A program made the position numbers and the translations under genes. From Magnolia sinica (taxonomy: Eukaryota > Streptophyta > Magnoliopsida > Magnoliales > Magnoliaceae), in assembly GCF_029962835.1 (NCBI RefSeq), contig NC_080588.1, positions 10,000,001-10,064,000 of the forward strand: a stretch of 64,000 nt of DNA, given 5' to 3'. Each line of letters begins with the position of its first letter. Position 1 is the first letter of the stretch. The notes under the pieces are model-generated. The model did not search any database and was not told the origin of the DNA. It saw only the letters and a list, made by a program, of their open reading frames with translations. Shown here piece by piece: positions 49,701 to 58,324 of the stretch.

Positions 49701-52700
49701 CATTGTATTTTCCCCTTCCAGTCGCATTGTACTCAAAATGTTTTTGATCATAGTGGATTTTGTGGTGGTGTTCTTGTGCTTATTGTTTGTGGGTTATGCT
49801 TTTGTTATGCTCATTATGAATCAGACTAATGATTTGAAACCCTCCTTGTGGTATCCCAGGATCGGAACCTGGTAAATGGGTGCCGGGATCCGAGAATGGG
49901 GTTCTACGGAGGCTGTCGGCGCCGGATTCGGCGATCGGGAATTTTGTGAGCCCGGTTTCCGAGTTCGGGGCGTGACAAGCGTGGCTGAACATCTAAACGA
50001 GTTCAACACAGTCATGAGCCAGTTGGAATCCGTTAGCATTGTTTTTGAGGATGAGGTCAGGGCGTTATTGATCTTATCCAGTTTATCAGATAGTTGGGAT
50101 GGTTTGGTGATTGTTGTGAGCAATTCCTCAAGGTTGACAAAGATGAAATTTGATGATCTGGCCGGTCTAATCCTCAGCGAAGAATCTAGAAGAAAGGCAT
50201 CAAGAGTTTCAGGGGATTCAGGGAATGTTCTAAATGTTAAAGGAAGAGGAAGATCGCTGAATAAAGGAGGCAATAAACACGGGCGTTCTATGTCGAGGAA
50301 AAAGTCCAAGGGACTGAAAGACAAAGATGAGTGTTGGCATTGTGGCAAGAAGGGGCACATGAAACGTGATTGCAGGGCGCTTAAGAATCAAGAAGGAAGC
50401 TCTCGAGGTGGGAAGGATTCAGTGAATCTATCTGAGGAGAGTGACACATAAGCATTGATCTTGTCTCTTGATGCGAGGAATGAGTCTTGGGTTATAGACT
50501 CGAGTGCTTTATTTCATGCCACTTCGTGTAAGGAATTTCTACGTGATTATATGTTAGGTGACTTTGAGAAAGTCTACCTGGGTGATGATGAGTCATGCAG
50601 TATCGTTGGAAAGGGAGACGTTCATATAAATCAGAAAGACGGAACAACTTTGAAATTGAAGGATGTCAGACATGTACTGAGTTTGAGAAGGAATCTGATC
50701 TCAGTGGGGCAGTTGGCCGATACTGGTTATGTGACGACATTCACTAGTGATTCCTGGAAGATCACAAAAGGTACTCTGGTGATATCTCGAGACAAGAAGG
50801 AAAGTACTTTGTACGTGACTTTAGGATCGTATAGTTCACTCGCAGTTGCATCAACTAGAGTGAATGAGCAGTTATGGCATCAATGGTTGGGACATATGAG
50901 TAAGAAGGGGATAAAAGTGTTATTGTCAAAAGGGAAGCTACCAGGGCTGAAGTCTATTGACTTGGAATTCTGCGAGGACTGCATGTATGGAAATCAGAAG
51001 AGGGTAAGCTTCAAGAAAATAGGACGCGCTCCAAAGATGTATCTGTTAGAGCTTGTACACACTAATGTGTGGGGACCGACACAGGTATTATCTCTTAGTG
51101 GCTCATGTTATTTTGTCTCTTTTATTGATGATGTTAGTAGAAAACTGTGGGTCTATTTCTTAAAGTATAAATCTGATGTATTTGATGTATTTAAGAAGTG
51201 AAAAGTCATGGTAGAAAACGAGACAGGTAAAACAGTAAAATATTTCAGATCTGATAATGGAGCAAGACTACTGTGATAAGAGATTTGAAGAGTATTGTGC
51301 AAGAAATGGAATTAAAAATCAGAAAATGGTTCCAGGGACACCGCAGCAAAATGGTGTGGCTGAGTGCATTAACAGGATTATCCTTGAGCATGCCAGGAGC
51401 ATGAGGTTACATGGAGGGTTGCCCGAGACTTTTTTGGCAGATGCTGTGAATACTTCCACATATCTCATCAATAGAAGTCCCTCAGCACCATTGGATGGTG
51501 GGCTACCAGAAGAAACGTGGACTAGGAAAGAAGTGAATCTTGCATATCTCAAAGTGGTTGGTTGCACTTCATATGTTTTCATTGATGCAGAGCACAGAAA
51601 CAAGCTGGATGCGAGTCCAGGAGGTGCACGTTTATAAGTTACGGGTAGCATGATTTTGACTATAGGTTTTGGGATGCAGAAAATAGAAAAATCATCAAAA
51701 GAAAGGACGTAGTCTTTAATAAAAAAAAAGTGATGCATAATGACTGTGTAAGAAAATAAGGCCAAGGAGAAAGAATTCGTAAAGTTGGAAGAGTTACCGG
51801 ACATGAGTGTTACAGCGCCACAGGATGATCATGCACATGAGCATTATGAGGCAAAGCTGCATACACCGGTTGTGAGGAGGTCTACTCGAGAGAGGAGACT
51901 TACGGTCCGATACTCACCCTCCTTACATTATCTACTGCTGACAGATAATGGTGAACAAGAGTGTTTTGAAGATGCATTACAGTCAGATACATGGGTTAAG
52001 TGGGAGCAGGCCATGGATGATGAGATGGATTCTTTTGAGTCCAATCGTACAGACGAGCTAGTCACTCTACCCAAGGGGAAGAGAGCTCTTCATAACAAGT
52101 GGGTTTACAGACTGAAGGAGGAGCACGATAGTTCGAAATGGTATAAAGCTAGATTTGTTGTGAAAGGGTTTCAACAAAAGGCAGGTATCAATTTCACTAA
52201 AATATTTTCACCTGTGGTGAAAATGTCTACGATTCGTATGGTCTTGAGTATAGTGGCTATAAAGGACTTACATCTAGGGCAGCTAGATGTTAAGACAGTC
52301 TTTCTTCATGAGGACCTTGAAGAAGAGATATACATGCATCAGCCGACAGGATACGTGACACCAGGAAAGGAGAATAAGGTGTGTAGACTGAAGAAGAGTC
52401 TATATAGCCTGAAGGAGGCCCTGAGACAGTGGTACAAGAAGTTCGACAGTTTCATATCGGGAAACGGTTTTAGAAGATGTCATGCAGACCACTGTTGTTT
52501 CTTAAGAAAGTTTGATACGTCATACATCATCTTTCTTCATTATGTTGATAATATACTTGTGGCCGGTTCAAGCATGAAGGACATCTCAGATCTTAAAAGA
52601 CGACTGTCTAGAGAATTTACTATGAAAGATTTAGGAGCTGCAAAACAAATCCTAGACATGAGGATAAAGCGTGACAGGGAAAACAAGAAACTGGTTTTGT

Positions 52701-55700
52701 CACAGGCAGAGTACATAGCCAAGGTACTTGATTGATTCAATATGGGAGGTGCTAAGCCGGTTAGCACTTCATTAGCCAACCACTTCAAGCTATCTAAGAA
52801 GCAAGGTGCAAAGATGCAAGAGAAATGGGACTACATAGCTAAAGTCCCATATGCATCGGCTATCGGGAGTCTCATGTATGCTATAGTGAGCACGAGGCCA
52901 GACATTGCTCAAGCAGTGAGAGTTGTTAGCAAGTTCATGAAGAACCCCGGAAAGGAACATTGGGAAGCTGTGAAGTGGATCCTTACATACTTGGTAGGTA
53001 CTAAGGATGTAAGGCTGTGCTATGGTGGATCAAAAATCAAGCTACAAGGCGACGTGGATTCAGATTTGGCAGGAGATATCGACAGCAGAAGAAGTACTAC
53101 AGGTTATGTCTTTACTCTGAGTAGTGCTTCAGTTAGATGGGTCTCTCAGTTACAAAAGATAGTATTTATCAGTACGATAGAAGTAGAATATGTTGCGGCT
53201 ACAGAAGCAGGCAAGGAGATGGTGTGGATGCAAGGTTTCATGGAAGAGTTTGGAAAGAAGAAAATAGATTGCAAGCTGTACAGTGACAGTCAGAGTGCAA
53301 TATACTTAGCTAAGAATTCAGCCTTTTATTTAAGGATCAAGCATATTACCATCAGATATCACTTCATACGTTCGTTACTGGAAGATGGATCGATTGCTCT
53401 AGAAAAGATTCATATAACTAAGAATCCTGCGAATATGCTGACTAAAGCGGTCACATGGGAGAAGCTAAAGTTCTGTTCAGCTTTGATTAGTCTTCAGGCT
53501 TGATGACGGGAGCTGGTGCACTCCGGATGAAGAAGACAAAGGTTTATGACGATGTGTCTCTAAGTGAGGGATTGTTGAAATGTGGAGCCACATTTGGGAG
53601 ATGCACAACTAGTCCTGACCCCTGCTCGACTGGTCGTGGGGTCCGCTCGTGGTCAGTCGTGGACCGGCTCGACTCAAAGTTCAGCGACATTAGTTTTTGG
53701 GTCCGAGGTGCTCGACCAGTTGTGGGTCATGCTCGAACGATCGTGAGATCTGCTCGATCGGTCGTGCAGTCCACTCGACCAGTCAAGGTTACACAGATTC
53801 GTTTCCGGATTTGATACGGACTGCTAAAAATTGAGTCGTTTTTCGTAAGGGTGCGAAAGGGAAGTTGCCAAAACTATAAATTGGGGTCCCTAGGGTTATT
53901 ATAGGGTTAAGGTGAATATTTGGGAGTTATTCTAAGGTGTAGACAAAGGTTTTCTCTGTATTTCCAAGGAAGAGGTTAGTATATTTCCTTGTAATCTTCG
54001 TTTTCTTCATAGTCAAAGTTTGCATCCGTGATTTTTTTAACCCTAGTTTGGGGTTTTTCCACGTATATCTTGTCTTGTGGTTTGTTTAGATTGCTTTGAT
54101 CTGTTTCTAGTTTATATTTCTTCTTGTTTATCGTTTGTGGGTAAGACTGGAGATTGGATCTCTGTTTACTACGTTATTGGCGTGCTACGCAACAACACGT
54201 TGCACGTATCTAGAGATTTTCGCCAAACGCTAATTCAGGCGCTGTTAGATGACGGGGTGAGGTAGGCATTACTCATTGAAATGAAAATTGTAGAAACAAA
54301 GGAAGGCAGTTGTATGGCATAGGATGTCACACACAAGGAAATGGAAGCAATTAACTGTATGTCCGTTATCACGTTCTCAGAGGATGATTTAATGTTCGGT
54401 GATAAAGAACATAACATAATACTTATGATCACTGGCTACATCCATGAGAAACAAGTCAAGCATATAATGCTGGATAATGGCTACATAGTGAACTTGTTAC
54501 CGCTAAGCATGCTCGTCAAACTGGGCTATCGTCGTTCGCATCTGCGTACTATCGGAATGATGATTCAATGATTTAATCCAGATGCCTAAAACGAACTGGG
54601 AAAAATCACATTGGTGCTAGAAATTGGAGATCTGGTCACAAACATCATGTGCCACGTAATCAACACTGTGACAACATCTAATTTACTCCTAGGGCAACCA
54701 TGGATGCACCAGTATAGCATCATGCCCTCCATGTTGTATTAGTGCTTTAAGTACCGTAGAAATGGCCTTCATTATAAGATAATGGCTGATACAAAGCCTT
54801 ATACAGTGGTAGAATCATTCTTTGCATATGCAAGTTATTATGACAAATTCACCACAAGAAAAATGAAACAGTGAATGAAGAAAGGCCACAGTCAATATAT
54901 CCTTTCTGGTTCCATTGCCACTATTTTCATAGTATCAAGTATCAAATGATGTCGTATATCCTTTCTGCATGGAGGAATGTCTCAAGAACATACACCAAAT
55001 ATAGTGATGGTCTAACTTATCATGGAAAAGACTATTATATATAAAATAAAGACTACAAAAAACTTTGGGTGGAAGATGAAACACTGGCGCATTAAGGTTG
55101 TAGAACATTTGGTCAAAGACATGAACAGAAGTATGCCTATGAGGATTGCCTCATCTCTGTAGACTTTGAAATTTGCATTTCAGTCGAAATGAATCGGAAT
55201 GACATCAAGGAGATTTGGCAATTTTTACGATTCGGCAACCAAATTTTGTTTAGGCAATATAGTTATAAGACGTACCACAAGTAGAAAAGAAGGTTTGGAC
55301 TTCATGACATATTTTTTACATTGTCAGAAAAAGGGTTTTTATTTGATTATTAAATTAATTTTTAAACATATTGACAAAATATTTAAATTATGGTAGGTAC
55401 CTTAGATCTACTTTTTAACAAATATAACCATGCGAATCAAGAAAAATCATCAACAAAGGATGTAAAATAATTATGTCCAAAATAGAAATAATCAAGGTAG
55501 GGCTTCAAATATTTGAATGGAATAAACTAAAAAGGAAAAGACAATTTATGATCAAGTGAATGCATAAGAGAGTTATGTAACCGTTGGGAAATGCATTGAC
55601 AAAAAATAAATTATCAAGAAACGAGAGAATGTCAATGATAGTAATCTAAACAAAGAGAGATAAAATCCTTGTCTAGACACATGTGAAAAGGATCCATTGG

Positions 55701-56786
55701 CATGGAAAAAATTAGGGTAAGTATTTTCCCCATCGCTCTTTGTTTATAATAGAAAATAATAAAAGAATGGTAATCTAAAATAATAAAAGAATGGTAATCT
55801 AAGGTCTGGCAAATAAAATACACTCATTCACGCTAAAAACAACTACTAAAATGACATGATATCAATGGCAGTAGCAATGACAATTGAAATCGTAGTATTG
55901 CCTCTTTCTTACTTCATGAATCGATTGTAAGCCGATGGAAGCCTATGTTTCTTCTCAGGTGCTGCACACAGAACCCAACCAACATAAAATGTATACATAC
56001 ATTGAGATGACCTATTGCTCTTAAAACATTAAAAGTAATAATGCTCCTAGTTGCACCAGGACACTGGAACAATCCAATGGATCAATCTGGATTGCCCTTC
56101 AGGTCCAGAAGAATTTTCATGGGCTACTATGAAAAAATCATACCAATGGGATGATTCTAACCATCCATTCAATTGCCTATAAACTGGACGGTCAAGATCA
56201 CTTACAAAAATAGGTCAAGTGAAACGTTTTAACCACCTGGTGGTTGGCAGATGGATTGGTTGTGGCCATAAATAATCACTTTATCAGAGAATCCTGACCA
56301 TACCATGGATTGGGAAATAGATGGCTGTAAGAAGAAGACCAAATTGATTGTATTACCAAGTGTCCCAATACAACCATGAGGACCAGAACTTATGATGCTT
56401 TGAGTTTACTGATCGTTTCTCTACATATAAGCACGTACGTATATTACAGGTTTGCTAATTCCACAGGCGTATTGCAGCCTTATCTATCCAGTCGTGGGCA
56501 CATGTGCTAGTATGGAACATGTGCAGAAGATCTGAGACTTCCATCAGGTGGACTAAGTTACCCAGGTGATTAGACCTTCTAAATTAGGAATCAATCCACA
56601 TCTCAGGTGGGCCACAGTTAGAAAATATTGTTTTAATAGTTGGTGAAAGATCTTAGCATTATTTCCAACCATTTGGAAAGCTCAGATCTAACATACGTGT
56701 TCCATATTGGCAGGTGTGACTGCGCGTGCATAGGTAGGGCTCCACACTTGTGTTGAATTGTAAAAAGCTAACCTACATATATTCAT

Positions 56787-56840
<54 letters not shown>

Positions 56841-58112
56841 TCTACGTTTAACAATGTAAGGAATGGTGGGGATCGTCTGTTGGCTGGACGTTGATGAAGC
56901 GGACGGTGAGTGATGAACTCTCCTGAGATCGTTGGAGAAACCCTGATTCTCCATTCAAAGAAGAATAGAAAAGAAAAGAAAAATATATAATTTCCTTCAA
57001 CTGAAATTCTTTTTTTTTTTTCATTATTTTGGTTTTACTTAGAATGAGATCGTAAGAAAATGAAAATGCAAATCATACAATCATGTATTTGGTCTTGAGA
57101 AATGCAATACACTGGAGTGCTCTTTGTTAGTTTACTTCCCTTACATGTTCAAACAAGGCACATATGTGAGATCACAGCCGCTCAATTCGATATCCCGCAA
57201 TGTGTAGATACCGTATCTCTAAGATCAGAACAATCTGATGATCAGGTGGCCCACATGTGTATCATGGTATTTGGAATTTTGGTCAATGAAAGACCAGAGA
57301 ATTTTCCACAATAAAAATTAAAAAAACACGTGTGGAATCTAATAAGATACCTTAATGGTCAATCTAGCCGAAATGGGAGTCCGAAGCTTAGATGTCTTGT
57401 TGGTAGAGCTATATATTTTTTGTTTTGTTTTAATGAAATCTAAGTTTTGCTATAAAAAATAAATAAATAAACAAATTATAAATAAATAATAAAAAAAAAT
57501 CTAGCCGAAATCACATTTATGGGAGATTCCTAACCATCTGATCAATAGCGTGCAAATGGGCAATCCAAATAAATCCTAACAAAAAGGTCCAATCGTCAAA
57601 CTAGATTATGCATGTGGTGGGCCTTTTTCATTTTCAAGTGATGATCCTAACCATCCCAACTGCATGATTCGGAGAAAATGGAGTGTTATAACAAGAACTG
57701 GCCATCATTCAGATGGTTATGATCATGTGATCAATGTCGTTTTGGCATAGTCCATAATGCTACTTTGGAGTCTCATTTGTCCCACACAACTCTTTTCCGT
57801 TACACTAACGTTTAAATTATTTGGATAGGACCATTCTCTGTGAAGGGATGAACAATAAAAAATAAAATAAATAAAAAAGCAGCAGCCACAACAACAACAA
57901 CAGAAACAGCAACAACAACACCACCACCACGAGGATACTACGATGATAGAACTACGCAGATGAACCCAAGGACTGACCTGACATCCTAGTTGAAGATCCG
58001 GGCATTGGTTTTGCACCATAGCTCTGGTGCTGAGAAAGGAGAGATTACTACAATGGCCACATTTTACTGTCACAGTCTCCAAAAATCGCTTGCATGGAAC
58101 TCCAACCTGCGT

Positions 58113-58154
<42 letters not shown>

Positions 58155-58251
58155 GAAATATATCCTTCCTAATAAGAGAGCCAGATATTTTATATCAAGG
58201 TAATCATGAAATTAATGGATAATACAAAACGCGCGCTCTTACACACACAAA

Positions 58252-58324
<73 letters not shown>

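Larger units (their letters stand above)
45732..49977. mobile_element. Solo LTR, 4.2 kb, inside the Copia gag
   Basis: Starts tgtaagacccgtgtcc, ends cggggcgtgaca, and is flanked by agcgt on both sides (45727-45731 and 49978-49982). There is no second LTR, primer-binding site or interior coding region, so it is best read as a solo LTR left by recombination of a gypsy-like element with very long LTRs. Its middle (46430-48480) is loaded with MITE sequence and microsatellites. Confidence 0.75.
44731..54194 (+). mobile_element. Copia retrotransposon, itself split by a solo LTR
   Basis: LTRs at 44731-45341 and 53573-54194 both start tgttga(g/a)atgtggagcca and end gcgcaaca / acgcaaca. Flanks are acgcg (44726-44730) and acacg (54195-54199), a 5-bp duplication with one change. 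Gag, protease, integrase, reverse transcriptase and RNase H follow in Copia order. Several stops, a frameshift and changed catalytic residues make it inactive. Without the 4.2-kb insertion it would be about 5.2 kb, normal for Copia. It sits in the gag-protease linker of the old gypsy element. Confidence 0.9.
23989..55912. other. Giant intron 4 of the CRC-like gene
   Basis: 31,924 bp with canonical borders (minus-strand donor gtaagaaa at 55912, acceptor tctacag ending 23989). Its content is listed separately: Copia remnant with a hAT insertion, MITE, LTR fragment, minus-strand LINE, an old gypsy element, a LARD-like element, a Copia element and a solo LTR. I see no other host exon in it. Confidence 0.88.

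Noticed and set aside
49876-50360. Long minus-strand frame at 49821-50360
   Set aside because: Shadow of the Copia gag zinc-knuckle region and the end of the solo LTR on the plus strand.
57723-58082. A single 119-codon minus-strand frame that includes the zinc-finger exon
   Set aside because: Only 57978-58106 is exon 2. The rest of the frame reads through the donor into intron 2, including a Cys/Phe run made by a CAA repeat.
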